A stretch of DNA of 64,000 nt from Gari tellinella (GCA_922989275.2 OV277861.1:95704993-95768992); one strand, 5' to 3'. Shown: positions 9,333 through 20,794, counted from the stretch's first letter. The notes: a model not told the origin generated them from the letters alone. Numbers and translations: made by a program.

Positions 9333-10389
9333 CAGTATTTCTTCAAAGTGTTACAAACTCAGTCAAAACAGTTAGTTTGGACTTTTAGCCCCACAGTAGG
9401 ATATGTTTGACCCCATACTGACGCTAGGTTGTTAAATTTGAATTATTCTGAAATACAAACTTTTCAGCGAGATATTCATAGTAAATTTGTTCTAACAAAT
9501 TTGAGAATATCTGTTTTATTTGTATTCAAGCAAGACATGGATTTAGGTATTGACCAAAATCCCTCTTGATTGCGCGAGGTAATTGCGTTGTGTTGGAAGC
9601 ATGTATATTTCAGAGCGCACTTTTCAAGTATCGCTCAGGCTGTTTGAAATAAAATCGATATTATTTGAAATATGGTTAACAGTAATAACCCATCCTTGTT
9701 CACGACATAAGTCAGGGATTGTTTTAAAATGTGTTGTCTTTGTTCTTATCAACAACACGAATTTTTATTTCTTCACTGGGGTGGATTTCTGTGATGTGCT
9801 CAATTATTCCTCTAAATGTTTGGAATGAATCCGCGGAGTAAGTACACTTGTAATCCATGGTAGACCTAAAAATAGACGAAGAATGGTCATTTAGTATTAA
9901 CAAGAAGCAGTACAGTAAATATTACTAGCCTCTGCAAGAAACAGTACATACGTATTGCAAGACGCAGTACAGTAATGCTGCCATAAATCAACCAAATTTG
10001 CAATCTGTGGATCATTTTAACCAACACTGTGAGATATTCCTAATACATGTAGTTATTTGCCATCAATCCAGTGAAAAACAATTACATTTTAACTGTATAT
10101 AATGCACATATTAAGCCAATTTGTGCAAACTCGGCACACGTTGATGGTGATCGGCAAGACTAAACGCTCATAATTGACGCACCAATTGACGTTTTTAACA
10201 GAAGAGGTTTGTTTACGATTGACAGGAATTAGTTCTGATTCGGTACGAATAAATGTTTGATACTTAGGTGTTGCAATAATTGTGTAATAGACGAATTTCT
10301 TACTTGGTCTGACATTGTCTACATCAATTCACCATGGATTCCGAATCACTTTGGGCCAATACCCGGTGTACGATGTATTCCAGTGAGTT
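9333..10389. other. Unassigned DNA
   Basis: No core palindrome, terminal repeat or protein similarity. A short repeated phrase (AAGNNGCAGTACAGTAA, near 9904-9976) is the only local structure. Confidence 0.4.
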
Positions 10390-10625
10390 TGGTCATAAAA
10401 AAAAACTTCGTACGACAAAAACGGTCGTAAGTCAAAACTTAAAAAAAAAAAATCTGATTTCTCGATCTAATCCTGTCTTGTGACATCTCTTTAGAATCAT
10501 ATCTTCGAGATGATTCCAAAGAGATGTTACAAGACAGGATTAGATGGAGAAATAAGTAATAATTGAGACTTTTATAAACTGACTTACGACAATATTTGTC
10601 GTACGAAGTTTTATGAAACGGGCCA
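10390..10625. mobile_element. Palindromic element family G
   Basis: Arms run from AACTTCGTACGACAAAAAC through TCTAATCCTGTCTTGTGACA to a centre near 10507 (AGAATCATATCTTCGAGATG), then back to TTCGTACGACAAATATTGTC read inverted. The right end is GAAACGGGCC. The left end is truncated relative to the copies at 15090 and 49891. Confidence 0.75.
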
Positions 10626-10946
10626 CAAACTCATTTACACCTCAAATTTAAGTTTAAGAACCTTTGTATAAAATGATGAAATCATGGCAGTGAAGGGTTC
10701 CAATACCTAATTTATGCACATTGCAAACAATTTAAAGCTAGTGTAATCGTCGAGTTATTGTGCGTCTGATCATGCGCCAAACTGTTTCCCGCTCAATTTG
10801 AAATAAATCGTCAGCATTTTCAAAACGCTCTCAGTTTTTAGATAAAGGTCATCATTTTTAAAACAATGTCAATACACTGCATTTCTCAATTTATGTCGTG
10901 TTTGCATTTAAATAAAGTGTTCCGGTGTAACCGGCAGTGTATTATC

Positions 10947-11301
10947 TACAGCACCCCCTCTCTACAACGACACCCAACGGGAGACAAACAATGTGTTTGC
11001 TGTTCGGAGGGAGTCATTATATTGAGGGAAATTAAGAATTGGCTCACATTTGCAAACAGCTTGAATCCAGACCAGACGCCGCTTAACGCGGCATCTGATC
11101 TGAATACAAGCTGTTTGTCACTCGTCTTTATATTTATTCTATCAAAATGTCCACTTCTATGAAACTTTGAGAAACATAGCAAACGACAAATTTAAGCAGA
11201 CGTTATTAAAAGGTTGGACAAAAATGTCTACTTTGGGGAACAGCTGCAGGGTAAGGATGGAGTCGTTGTTGGGAGGCCCGTTGTAGAGAGGGAGTACTGT
11301 A
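10947..11301 (+). mobile_element. MITE family Q, core I
   Basis: TACAG ends flanked by TA; left CCCTCTCTACAACGACACCC is mirrored by the right CGTTGTAGAGAGGGAGTAC. Core I at about 11051-11117 in the CAGCTTGAATCC variant. Right of it are GCAAACGAC and GCAGACG motifs. Length 355 bp. Confidence 0.8.
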
Positions 11302-11328
11302 TATTGTATTGTATTTCATAACTTGCAA

Positions 11329-11580
11329 TTAACCCTTTCGCCCATAGAAGCGACTTTTAGCGTATTTAATTTATTCCTCCGCTGAAGAAAATAGTTCCAG
11401 TTTATACCCTCATCAACAATTACCATTACAAATATTTTATATAGCCTAGCAGATTTTAGCTTAAAGCAGACTGAAAGTAAAGCAGAATGTGCCTTAAGGC
11501 ACATTCTGCTTTACTTTCAACCTGCTTTAAGTGGTCACATGTCTTCAAAACTATAAACAGGCTATGAGGTAAAGGGTTAA
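11329..11580 (+). mobile_element. MITE family H, full length, core II
   Basis: TTAACCCTTTCGCCCATAG to GAGGTAAAGGGTTAA, 252 bp. The hairpin at about 11458-11532 has near-perfect arms meeting at CCTTAAGG. A useful reference copy for the family. Confidence 0.85.
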
Positions 11581-11604
11581 GGTCAAAGTAACCCTAGTTA
11601 CAGG

Positions 11605-12648
11605 CACAGGTACTTGACACATACTTTATTATCTATTAACCCCCCCCCTTTTTAAAAAAAATTATTTTTTACTACTATTATAGATACAAGGTAAACAGCG
11701 CAATTCAACACCTAGTCTTTACTATCGACTTAAGCTGATGCTAAAATAGACTCGATCGCCGATATTCTCTTGTGGTATCCTCGGGAAAGGATTAATTTAT
11801 CAATATCTAATTTTTATTTCATCAAATTCCGTCAAATAACGCCACAGTATGTGAATTATAACGAAAATAAGCATCAAAAAGTTTTCTGTCGTTTTCATGG
11901 TACATAGCAACGAATGTACATGTAGGGGTGATCTGTTATTTGTCCACAATAAACGGCCTATGCCACTGGAACTTTCACCAAATATTATAAATCATCTTTA
12001 AATGAAATATTATCAGTTTTATATAATTTACATAGAATGCAAAATTAAAAGAAACTTTACCTGTTTAATTTTGACCAATGAGATCGCTCCGTTCATTCAA
12101 TTCATTCCGGTATTCAAAATGGCATTCACAATGAAATGAGTCTTTCACTTGTCAATTTCATGCCAAATTACATGTATATTTCATATAGCTGATAGTGAAG
12201 AGGGTCATGTTCCGACACAAACGCGTTTGCTCTAATGAAATTAGGTGAAAGTTTCAGCCGTAAAGGCCGTTAAATGTGCAAACCGACTAGATTACCCCTT
12301 ATTTTGGGCAATAAATTCTGTACCAAGAGAACGACATAAAACTTTTTGATGAAAATTTTCGTTATAATTCACGTACTGTGGCGTTATTTGACGGAATTTG
12401 ATGAAATAAAAAGTAGATATTGATAAATTAATCCTTTCCCGAGGATACCACAAGAGAATATCGGCGATCGAGTCTATTTTAGCATCAGTTTAAGTGGATA
12501 GTAAAGACTAGGTGTCGAATTGCGCTGTTTACCTTGTATCTATAATAGAAGTATAGTAAAAAAAAAAAAAAAAATTTTTTTTTTTTTTTTTTTTTTAAAA
12601 AGGGGGGGGGGGGTTAATAGATAATAAAGTATGTGTCAAGTACCTGTG
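11605..12648. mobile_element. 1,044-bp foldback element with 8-bp target duplication
   Basis: Starts CACAGGTACTTGACACATAC and ends with its inverted copy. The inverted repeat is nearly perfect for about 300 bp per arm (ATAGACTCGATCGCCGATA is shared) and recognisable, with divergence, almost to the middle. GTTACAGG lies directly outside both ends (11597-11604 and 12649-12656). An 8-bp duplication suggests hAT-like or P-like transposition. Poly-C/poly-G and long A/T runs occur in both arms. No coding capacity seen. Confidence 0.85.
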
Positions 12649-12832
12649 GTTACAGGGTGCTGGTTTGTTTCATTACAACCTGTAGTAATTCATATTGAAA
12701 CCTTCGTACTATCTGCTTTATTTATTGAAGATTCGATCTAAAATTCCCCTATTGCCTGAGAAAACGATATCAATTTACCGACATGCCAACATGTATAACC
12801 TATAAAACATGTCTTATAACCCTTTAAAGGGA

Positions 12833-13369
12833 CTCGCAACCGGATGGTGTACATGTCAAAATAAAATAAAATACTCAAATAAAAGCAAATTTGTGGCATT
12901 ATTTGGCTTCTGACATTAAAAAAATATGATCAGTCCAAAAAAAGTCTCAAGAATCGTCACCGAATCTTAGGTTTTTAGATATTTTCCATCGTTTTTCTAT
13001 ACCGACTAGTAGACGGTATAGTTGTTGTTGTTGCCTCTCTACACGGGCTCAGACATAAACACGAGCCGAATTACGAAGTTGTATGCACTTTCGATCGCTA
13101 CACATTGAAATACGTTAAATCGATCCGAGAGAAACGGATAGTTCCGTGGTCAATTGGTCTAAGCGGTTTCCCCTATTTTGCCTTCTGTCCGCCAATGCCG
13201 GGCCCCGGGTTCGAATCCCACAAGAGACCAATATTTTTTTTTATTGAAATACATTTTTTTAAACAGAATTTCTTATCCTAAACTAATTCTTTACCATTTC
13301 TATAAGCGTTTGACACATATTTACAAATTACTATTTTTAATGCACCATCTGGTTGCGAGTCGCTTTAAA
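12833..13369 (+). mobile_element. TIR element carrying a tRNA-like unit
   Basis: Inverted ends TTTAAAGGGACTCGCAACC and GGTTGCGAGTCGCTTTAAA of about 27 bp. The interior includes AT-rich DNA, the tRNA-like segment at 13141-13232 and a poly-T run. No transposase. Confidence 0.65.
13141..13232 (+). other. tRNA-like pol III unit (Leu/Ser-type), not a functional tRNA
   Basis: GTGGTCAATTGGTCTAAGCG fits an A box and D arm of Leu/Ser-type tRNAs; GGGTTCGAATCCCAC fits a B box and T arm, with a variable-arm-like GC block between. The acceptor stem does not pair well. It may act as an internal pol III promoter for the enclosing element. Confidence 0.55.
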
Positions 13370-13408
13370 CGCCGTATAAATGTTGTCTGCTCTAAATTAC
13401 CGTCTGCT

Positions 13409-13632
13409 TTAACCTATTTGTGCCAAGTGGATTCTTCCATGCTTAAAATTTGGATTAGTCCATTTCATATCTAATGGGTGCATGGTCCGATTTTTCAATT
13501 TCGTTTTGCTAAATATTGAAATTCCTACCCGCAAACAGTTTAGATTCTGAACAGACGTCGCATAATGCGACGTCTGTTCAGAGTCTACACTGTTTCCTTA
13601 TGCCCATTTAATGGGACGCTAGGCTGGATTAA
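13409..13632 (-). mobile_element. MITE family W, core I
   Basis: Left TTAACCTATTTGTGCCAAG with GTGGATTCTTCCATG, core at about 13531-13595 (TTTAGATTCTGAACAGACG), right ATTTAATGGGACG to TTAA. Termini more diverged than in other W copies. Confidence 0.75.
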
Positions 13633-14355
13633 TCTGAAATGTACCGTTTCTTCTCTCATTTGCAGATACAATATCTGAGATACTGAGATACTAACAAGTT
13701 TATTGATATCTGATCTGGATCAAACCTTTTGCGAAGGTATTAAGAATGTTTCCCGGATGCTAAGCTGTTAATTCCGTAGTACTTGTTGATTTAAAACAGT
13801 AACATTTTGATAACCTTCCTATTTTAGAATTTAGAAGTCTCCACATAACGTTGGGGGCATATTGAGATATATAACTGCGTGTTTCAGTCCGTCCGTCTGT
13901 GTGTAAGTGTACTTCGTTTGCAGAGTACAATTATGTTATGTTTATATATTGAGATAAAGTATACGCTCTCTTCATTCTTTTGGCGGACGTGGTCCAGCGG
14001 TAGCACACTCGATGGCGGTACCAGGGGACCCTGAGTAACGTGGCATTTACAAACACCTTAGTTGAATCGAGACCAAGATTTCGATTCAAAGTGTTTTATA
14101 CTCGTCATTCGCACATTCAGTTGAATAGGCATTAATCTGAATTTGACCAGATTTGCAAATTATATTTTCGAAGCAGACGGTACAACGACAAAAGAATAAT
14201 TACAATGAGAATTTTGCAACAAGTAAAATAGCCATTACGTTTTAAGTGTTCGCTATCATTTTGTTTTGTATTTGTTTCACATGGATATATAAGATAGACA
14301 GTAAGCAGAGAATTTTACACAATAGTATTGCAATGAACTCTCCTTATATGCTTGC
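13633..14355. other. Unassigned DNA with a weak tRNA-like start
   Basis: GCGGACGTGGTCCAGCGGTA at about 13983 resembles an A box but no B box follows. AAACACCTTAGTTGAATCG and its partial inverse near 14050-14095 may be a small hairpin. Confidence 0.3.
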
Positions 14356-14592
14356 TTAACTCTTTCCTCCCTGAAACTTTAAATGGACAATTCCAGTTTC
14401 CATTTTAGTCTAGTTCATTTCTGACTTTTAAGGGTTGTTTTTGTCAATGTTGGCATTATAACAAACAGTGAAGACCCTGATAAGGAGCCCTCTGATCTGG
14501 GTCTTCACTGTTTGCATATGACAAGTGTACTATTCACATGTACACTGTTTGAAAAGAACGCCTATATGCGGGACTAGGGTTCAAAGGGTTAA
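14356..14592 (+). mobile_element. MITE family B, core I variant
   Basis: TTAACTCTTTCCTCCCTG left, GGGTTCAAAGGGTTAA right. The core uses ACAAACAGTGAAGACCCTG with a GGAGCCCTCTGATCTGGG return; the left arm is shortened here. Confidence 0.8.
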
Positions 14593-15089
14593 AGAGTTCA
14601 TTATATACAGATACACAATTATTCAGTACGCATCGTAAAGGACTGGAATATTTAAAGTTGTTCATACAAATTATCATATCGTATCAAATAGGAAACAATG
14701 CCGACCCCGATGAGACGCCGCCTATTGCGCTACCCCATTTTGATGATTGACACAATTTGCTTTCGTTTATTTTTGTAAACGACAGGGATTGACGGGTAAA
14801 CAAGTTTATTGTTAAAGACATGCTAAACATCAAACAAACAAAATACCATATTCTGCCTCAGGCTGACCATTTTCATCATCATACTAACTGAACTTGTAGG
14901 GTTTGACCTAGGTCATGGATGAATTATGATGACATAAGGTGGTCAGTTTAGGCTTGATTTATGTCACCAACAGCTGTTAGTGGATGTGAACACTGTCGCA
15001 GCAGCTCACACACGTATACCTATAACCTTATGATTTATTAATACATGTTATATGTAACATAACAATACAGTCAAGCTTGTTTTAATCAC

Positions 15090-15330
15090 GGGCCCGTTTC
15101 ATAAAACTTCGTACGACAAAAACTATCGTAAGTCAGATTATAAAAGTCTCAAAAAATATTTATTTCTCTATCTAATCCTGTCTTGTCACATCTTTTTGGA
15201 ATCGTCTTGAAAAGACGATTCCAAAAAGATGTTACAAGACAGGATTAGATAGAGAAATCAGAAATTAAATGTATTTTAAACTTTTGACTTACGATCGTTT
15301 TTGTCGTACGAAGTTTTATGAAACGGGCCC
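15090..15330. mobile_element. Palindromic element family G, full copy
   Basis: GGGCCCGTTTCATAAAACTT left, inverted at right (GTTTTATGAAACGGGCCC). Almost the whole element is one inverted repeat with its centre at GTCTTGAAAAGAC near 15213. Confidence 0.85.
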
Positions 15331-15338
15331 CAGATATA

Positions 15339-15587
15339 TACAGTGGAGAATCTGTTATTCTTTCCCGTTTTAAACGCAAACGTACGCAAACACAAAGCAC
15401 TAAAACGTAGAAAAGAACATTTTTTGGACAATTCTGATCATTCTTGTTTATCTTGGTGGCAAACAGTTTGGAGCCTGATCAGACGCCGGGTTACCCGGCG
15501 TCTGATCTGGCTCCAAACTGTGCACAGCAAATAATAGTTTTAGCGTAAACGCGTTTATTGGGAAAGAATAACAGATTCTCCACTGTA
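15339..15587 (+). mobile_element. MITE family A, core I
   Basis: TACAGTGGAGAATCTGTTAT left, inverted at right. The core right arm is cut short (CTCCAAACTGTGCACAGC), a small change from the canonical GTTTGCACTGC. Nine bases from the G element. Confidence 0.9.
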
Positions 15588-15598
15588 CCTAGGAGCAT

Positions 15599-15828
15599 TA
15601 TCCCTTTCATTTTTTATCCCTCACAGCTTTATTGTCGTCTGCTTCAGTATTGTTGTTTGCAAGACATGTTTCAAAGTAAGATTTAAGGCCGTATGGCTTA
15701 TAAATATCGATAAGAGTGTCAAATAGATTCGGTCCTGGTCAGACGCCGCGTTACGCGTCTGATAAGGATCCAAACTGTTTGCCAACGCGCTTTATGGTGT
15801 CATTGATAGAGAAATGGTCATTACTCTA
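15599..15828 (+). mobile_element. MITE family T, core I with short right arm
   Basis: Same layout as 27906-28118: ATTGTCGTCTGCTTCAGTAT, TTGTTGTTTGCAAGACATG, then core CGGTCCTGGTCAGACGCCG with CGTTACGCGTCTGATAAGG, so a few bases are lost at the centre. Confidence 0.65.
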
Positions 15829-15835
15829 TAGATAC

Positions 15836-15960
15836 CTGTTTTTACGCCTTTAATTTATTCCTCTACTGAAGAAAGTAGTTCCAATTTATACAGTCATGAA
15901 TATTTATCACGAGAAATATTTTTCTATATTTTAGCATATTTCATAATTTAACCATTTTAT
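15836..15960 (+). mobile_element. Left-half remnant of family H
   Basis: TTTACGCCTTTAATTTATTC, CTACTGAAGAAAGTAGTTCC and TATACAGTCATGAATA match the H left side; the hairpin and right end are absent. Confidence 0.65.
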
Positions 15961-16052
15961 TGGCATTGGCGACTACAGTCGGTCAATTTGCAAACATTTG
16001 GCGAGGAAAGGGTCAAATATTGTATAAGCTTTCAAATATTGTAAATACAGTT

Positions 16053-16302
16053 TACAGTGGAGAATATGTTATTCTTTCCCGTTTAAACGCAAACGGACGC
16101 AAACGCAAAGCACTAAAACGTAGAAAAGAACAATTTTTGGACAATTCTGATAATTCTTGTTTATATTGGTGGCAAACAGTTTGGAGCCTGATCAGACGCC
16201 GGGTTACCCGGCGTCTGATCTGGCTCCAAACTGTTTGTAAAAGAAAAAATAGTTTTAGCGTAAACGCGTTTATCGGGAAAGAATAACAGATTCTCCACTG
16301 TA
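16053..16302 (+). mobile_element. MITE family A, core I
   Basis: Full 250-bp copy with canonical ends and intact core (GGAGCCTGATCAGACGCCG, GTTAC centre). Confidence 0.93.
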
Positions 16303-16732
16303 CCTGTATATAACGACCACTATAAAGACATATGACAGCTTAAAGTAATATGAACGCAAAACATATATATAAAGCGCCTGAAGCAGCTTTCTGTTTATCG
16401 TTCAGCTTTCTAAACTCTTTCCTCCCTGAAACTTTAAATGGACAATTCCAGTTTCCATTTTAGTCAAGTCCATTTCTGACCTGAAAGGGTTGTTGTTGTC
16501 AATGTTTAGCACTATGACAAACAGTGAAGACACTGATCAGAGGGCTCCTTTTGGAGCCCTCTGATCTGGGTCTTCACTGTTTGCACAGGACAATTGTACT
16601 ATTCACATGTACATTGTTTGAAAAGAACGCCTTTTTGCGGGACTAGGGTTCAAAGGGTTAAAGCAGTCACTTGCCTTAAACAGCTGATAATAACAAAAGC
16701 TAGGTGGTCGTAATATAGAGGTTTTACTGTTC
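16303..16732. mobile_element. MITE family R, split by a family B element
   Basis: Left ATAACGACCACTATAAAGAC and right GTGGTCGTAATATAGAGG with TTTTACTGT end. The core II-like arms (AGCTTTCTGTTTATCGTTCA) are interrupted by B at 16409-16661. Confidence 0.7.
16409..16661 (+). mobile_element. MITE family B inside family R
   Basis: CTCTTTCCTCCCTGAAAC to CAAAGGGTTAA. The core is a near-perfect palindrome centred on GGGCTCCTTTTGGAGCCC. Confidence 0.85.
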
Positions 16733-17074
16733 TGTGTTTAAAATTGAATATAAATTCATCAAGTTCAAGAACTTCTATCAAACCAAAAGCAGTTAGAAAT
16801 GGTAGCAAGTTTATTTTCGAGACAATTACAGTTTAACATGGCTCCAATTGATCTCTGCAAGTACACTACTTCAGAGAGGGTTTGAGACGTTGTCTTTGAT
16901 CAGTCTTAATGTAATCTTCATATTATTGCATTATAAAGTCTCATGTTGGTTTTTCTGCGGGGAAATCTCAGCAAATCATGAATTTGCAAAAACATGTAGT
17001 TTAAAGCTGTCTCCAAGCTCGGTTGGCAAAAAACTGCTAAATTTAGCTGTCCGCAAGCTAAAGATGTTTTTTCC

Positions 17075-17260
17075 TGCAATCAAACATTGTATTAACTCAA
17101 TGGCTGCCATGGCGTCATCGGCTTTAAACAAATGTCGTCTTCTTTTTCTCTCAAATTTAAGTTTGAAGTATTTTCATTTAAGAAATATAACAAAATGAGT
17201 GCCAACCAGTCTGATCAGGATCAAAACAGTTTGCAAATAGCCATTACACTTCGGGCAAAG
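17075..17260 (+). mobile_element. Degraded family P
   Basis: Left TTAACTCAATGGCTGCCATG with GCGTCATCGGCTTTAAAC (CRE-like site mutated), right GCAAATAGCCATTACACTTC. The core is reduced to CAGTCTGATCAGGATCAAAA. Confidence 0.55.
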
Positions 17261-17503
17261 CAGTTCAATGGGTGACTACTGTCAAACATGTATACAACCG
17301 TCACGCAATATTGGATATGGATGTAATTTGTAGGACAGGTGAGACAAAACTGTGATGGACAAGATGTTTAAACGAAAGAACACGCAATCGCAGTGCACCA
17401 ATACTCCCAACTTATTTTGAAATGTATATTTAAGCATACATGTGTTTAAATGTGTTTAAACCGGCATTTTAGGATAGTAACGTTTTCCCCACTGTAGTAC
17501 ATG

Positions 17504-17753
17504 TACAGTGGAGAATCTGTTATTCTTTCCCAATAAACGCGTTTACGCTAAAACTATTATTTGCAGTGCAAACAGTTTGGAGCCAGATCAGACGCCGAGT
17601 AACCCGGCGTCTGATCAGGCTCCAAACTGTTTGCCACCAAGATAAACAAGAATTATCAGAATTGTCCAAAAGTTGTTCTTTTCTACGTTTTAGTGCTTTG
17701 CGTTTGCGTACGTTTGCGTTTAAACGGGAAAGAATAACAGATTCTCCACTGTA
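17504..17753 (-). mobile_element. MITE family A, core I
   Basis: Full-length canonical copy. A stray right terminus of the same family (TTTTCCCCACTGTA) lies just upstream at 17483-17496. Confidence 0.93.
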
Positions 17754-17889
17754 CCAATTTTCTCCCCTATTGTACTGTCTGATTGTTGCATCAAATTATA
17801 TCATTTAAGTATAAAAACAAAACAAATAAAAACCCACATACATAGACTGAAGATTGTCTGGAATCAGAAACTAATCTTGCACGTTGAAA

Positions 17890-18012
17890 TACAGTGTTCT
17901 TTCCCTACAACGACTCTTCCAACAATGACTCCCTCCTTACAAATACCCTCGTCGCAGTTCCCTAAACAAGTCAATTGTGTCTAACGCTTTTACTGCTGCA
18001 ATATCGTCTATT
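17890..18012 (-). mobile_element. Truncated family Q
   Basis: TACAGTGTTCTTTCCCTACA, TCCAACAATGACTCCCTCC and TCGTCGCAGTTCCCTAAAC match the outer Q segment; the core and other end are missing. Confidence 0.65.
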
Positions 18013-18399
18013 TAAAAAAGGATCTGTTAGGATGTAAGAGATACTTCTTTTTGTGAATATTGTTGGTAGAATTATCGTTCTTTATATGTTTGGTTTACTT
18101 CAACTGTTTTAGTCAACTAATTTTAAAAATGTATCATTGATCAGTTACGCTATTTGTTTCTTTCCGCCTTTTAGCAGGGTAATATAAATGCATAAAATGA
18201 ACAACTAAACGTGGGGAAAAGACAATAGTTCTTTTTCCTTTTTTATTGTTAGATAAAAATCAACATTTTGTTTAAATATAAAAGAATTGGTTATGGTTGA
18301 CTGAAGGTAAACCAGACAGCCCTTTTGGGTATTTATGAACTTCCTGTAGCTTACTATAATAATGTATGTTGTAACAAGTTGTCTTTGCTGTTCTGAGTG
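18013..18399. other. Unassigned AT-rich DNA
   Basis: Nothing recognised. Confidence 0.4.
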
Positions 18400-18649
18400 T
18401 ACAGTGGAGAATCTGTTATTCTTTCCCGTTTAAACGCAAACGTACGCAAACGCAAAGCACTAAAACGTAGAAAAGAACAACTTTTGGACAATTCTGATAA
18501 TTCATGTTTATCTTGGTGACAAACAGTTTGGAGCCTGATCAGACGACGGGTTACCCGGCGTCTGATCTGGCTCCAAACTGTTTGCACTGCAAATAATAGT
18601 TTCAGCGTAAACGCGTTTATTGGGAAAGAATAACAGATTCTCCACTGTA
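18400..18649 (+). mobile_element. MITE family A, core I
   Basis: Canonical copy; one arm mismatch in the core (GACGACGGGTTACCCGGCG). Confidence 0.93.
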
Positions 18650-18809
18650 TTAGATAACACAAGTCGTTACAAATTAAAGTTCTCTTTCCCTCTTTTGAGG
18701 CTAAATGATTTTTTTCGTTGAAGTTTGACTGACAGGTCTCATGAATATTTTCAACAAATCTTGTAATCACTTTGGTAGTACATTGGGACAGCTCATGTTG
18801 TAAACTGAT

Positions 18810-19005
18810 TTAACCTATAACCCATAAACATACCTTTTTAAGACTTATTATTATTCATCCACTGAAGAAATTGTCACAATCTATAAAGTCATGAATATGC
18901 ACCTCAAGCAACATTTTTTCTATACTAGCAGATAGCAGCATAAAGCAGGCTAAAAGTAATATCTTCAAGACAAGAGTCATGCTATGTAATGGGGTAAAGG
19001 ATTAA
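18810..19005 (+). mobile_element. Family H with deleted hairpin
   Basis: Left TTAACCTATAACCCATAAAC, ATTATTCATCCACTGAAG; right TATGTAATGGGGTAAAGG to TTAA. Of the hairpin only AAAGCAGGCTAAAAGTAA remains, giving 196 bp instead of about 252. Confidence 0.7.
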
Positions 19006-19185
19006 GACACTGACACTAACAATAATGCTTGCGTTGATGGCTACATACTTCGCCACGCATAAGAACAAGCAAGAAGGGGTTTATAAACGATATAATTATA
19101 CGAATAGATGCATTCTAAAAATACCCATTCGGGGAAATAGAGACAAAAGAAAGTAAAGCAAAGCGCCTCTATGGGAACTTTCTAT

Positions 19186-19652
19186 TTAACCCTTTTCATG
19201 CTGAGTAAAGTTTTCGTCTAAAACAATTTTGGTCTGATATTTTTCTAAAAGTAGAAATTTCTAAAAAAAATTCAAAACAAGATATTAATGTTAAACAGTT
19301 TTGGTCTTGAGGAGACGCCGCGTTCCGCATCATCTCTTCAGCATCCAAACTGTTTGCAATGGTAAGCGCTGTAGCATATATTGGAGAATCTGTTATTCTT
19401 TCCCGTTTAAACTCAAACGTACGCAAACGCAAAACACTAAAACGTAGAAAAGAACAACTTTAGGACAATTCTGATATTTCATGTTTATCTTGGTGGCAAA
19501 CAGTATGGAGCCAGATCAGACGCCGGGTTACCCGGCGTCTGATCTGGCTCCAAACTGTTTGCACTGCAAATAATAGTTTTAGCGTAAACGCGTTTATTGG
19601 GAGAGAATAACAGATTCGCCACTGTATCGGTCGCTAGCATGGTAAGAGTTAA
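19186..19652 (+). mobile_element. MITE family M split by a family A element
   Basis: TTAACCCTTTTCATGCTGAG left and GCTAGCATGGTAAGAGTTAA right. The core near 19290-19360 is degraded (GAGGAGACGCCGCGTTCCGC). The A copy sits in the right part; compare uninterrupted M at 53895-54117. Confidence 0.75.
19379..19626 (+). mobile_element. MITE family A inside family M
   Basis: Near-canonical copy with ATTGGAGAATCTG left and ATTCGCCACTGTA right ends, intact core. Confidence 0.9.
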
Positions 19653-19822
19653 ATTTCATCTAGCTTTTTAAGCAGTCGCCTGCCTTATGCATCGACAACA
19701 GTCCTTCTTTTCAAATGTTCATAATTGCGTGATACACGGTACGCGTACGTAAGTTGATAAATTATGTCTACGAAATATGCCCTAGGTAAGCTATTGCAGG
19801 ATTGGTCGTTTTTGCTCGTTTG

Positions 19823-20038
19823 TACAGTAGAGAAGACGTTATTGTTACAATGACAACAAATGCAAATGCAATATACTAAAATGTAGAAAATCTTGATTTT
19901 GCTTTGAAAATATAGATGATGATTAATTTAAAATTTGTTTCCCTGCTTCTGATCTGATCCAATATTGCATGCATTGGGAATAAGGGTTTTAGATATTAAA
20001 ACGCATTTATTGTTAAGGAATAACGTCTTTCCACTCTA
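19823..20038 (+). mobile_element. Old family A relative without core
   Basis: TACAGTAGAGAAGACGTTAT left and ACGTCTTTCCACTCTA right, with GCAAATGCAATATACTAAAA and AACGCATTTATTG segments. The palindrome is reduced to a short CTTCTGATCTGATCC. Confidence 0.65.
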
Positions 20039-20411
20039 CGACAGATTCAGTCTACTATCTTTGATTGTCCCGCGAAAACTATTGTCATGAAAACATCGTT
20101 ATATTGGCTTAATCTAAAACTACTTTTCTTTATCCACAACAATGATTCGAAACAAATCTAAATCCAAAACTAAATTATCTTGCGCAAGTTTTACGTAAAT
20201 TGAAAACAGGGTAAGGTTTTAGCAAATATCCATCTTCCAACGTGTTGTTCCCTTAGGATAGACACTTTGTATAATGTTACCATAACATGCAATGCAGTTT
20301 TTGTTGTCTACCAACTTTGTTATCTGTACCAACTCTTAGCGACGACACATATCCGGGTTCTTATAGAAAACATGACGAGCACCAAGTAGTTGGCATCCAG
20401 ATGACGAATTA

Positions 20412-20794
20412 CATTGAAACACCTCTAAACCGAACATGTGTGGGGACAACAAAAAGGGCCGATTTAGAGGGGTTTCCAGTTTAGAGGGGTTTTAACCCAA
20501 TATATACAATCGCTTGTTTCTGATATAGAATAGCTGACCACTTAGAAAGCAGGTTGAAATTAAAGCAGAATGCGCCTTAAGGCGCATTCTGCTTTACTTT
20601 CAACCTGCTTTAAGCTATCATCTGCTCGAATGTATAAACTATCTTCTTCAGTGTAGGAATAAACCAAAGACGTTAAAGGCGTGTTTATGGTGTAATGGGT
20701 AAAATAAAGAAGGGTTGGAAACGGGACCACAACTGTTGTCCGATTTAGAGAGAATTCCGGTATATAAAGGTTCCGGTTAGGAGGGGGTCCACTG
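20412..20794. mobile_element. Family Z element (CAGTG..CTCTAAACCGGA ends), split by H
   Basis: Left CATTGAAACACCTCTAAACC, right GGTTAGGAGGGGGTCCACTG, each inverted to the other with mismatches, plus repeated CGATTTAGAGGGG blocks. CAGT-ended, possibly Tc1-like. Confidence 0.5.
20492..20704 (-). mobile_element. MITE family H inside family Z, core II
   Basis: TTAACCC left and ATGGTGTAATGGGTAAA right; the perfect hairpin AGCAGAATGCGCCTTAAGGC lies at its centre, with CTATCTTCTTCAGTG on the right. Confidence 0.7.

Noticed and set aside
12559..12613. A/T and G homopolymer runs as a sequencing artefact
   Set aside because: Equivalent C and A/T runs occur at the mirror position (about 11641-11670) of the same foldback element, so they are at least partly real, although exact lengths may be unreliable.
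13980..14035. tRNA gene starting GCGGACGTGGTCCAGCGG
   Set aside because: Only an A-box-like part; no B box or acceptor pairing downstream.
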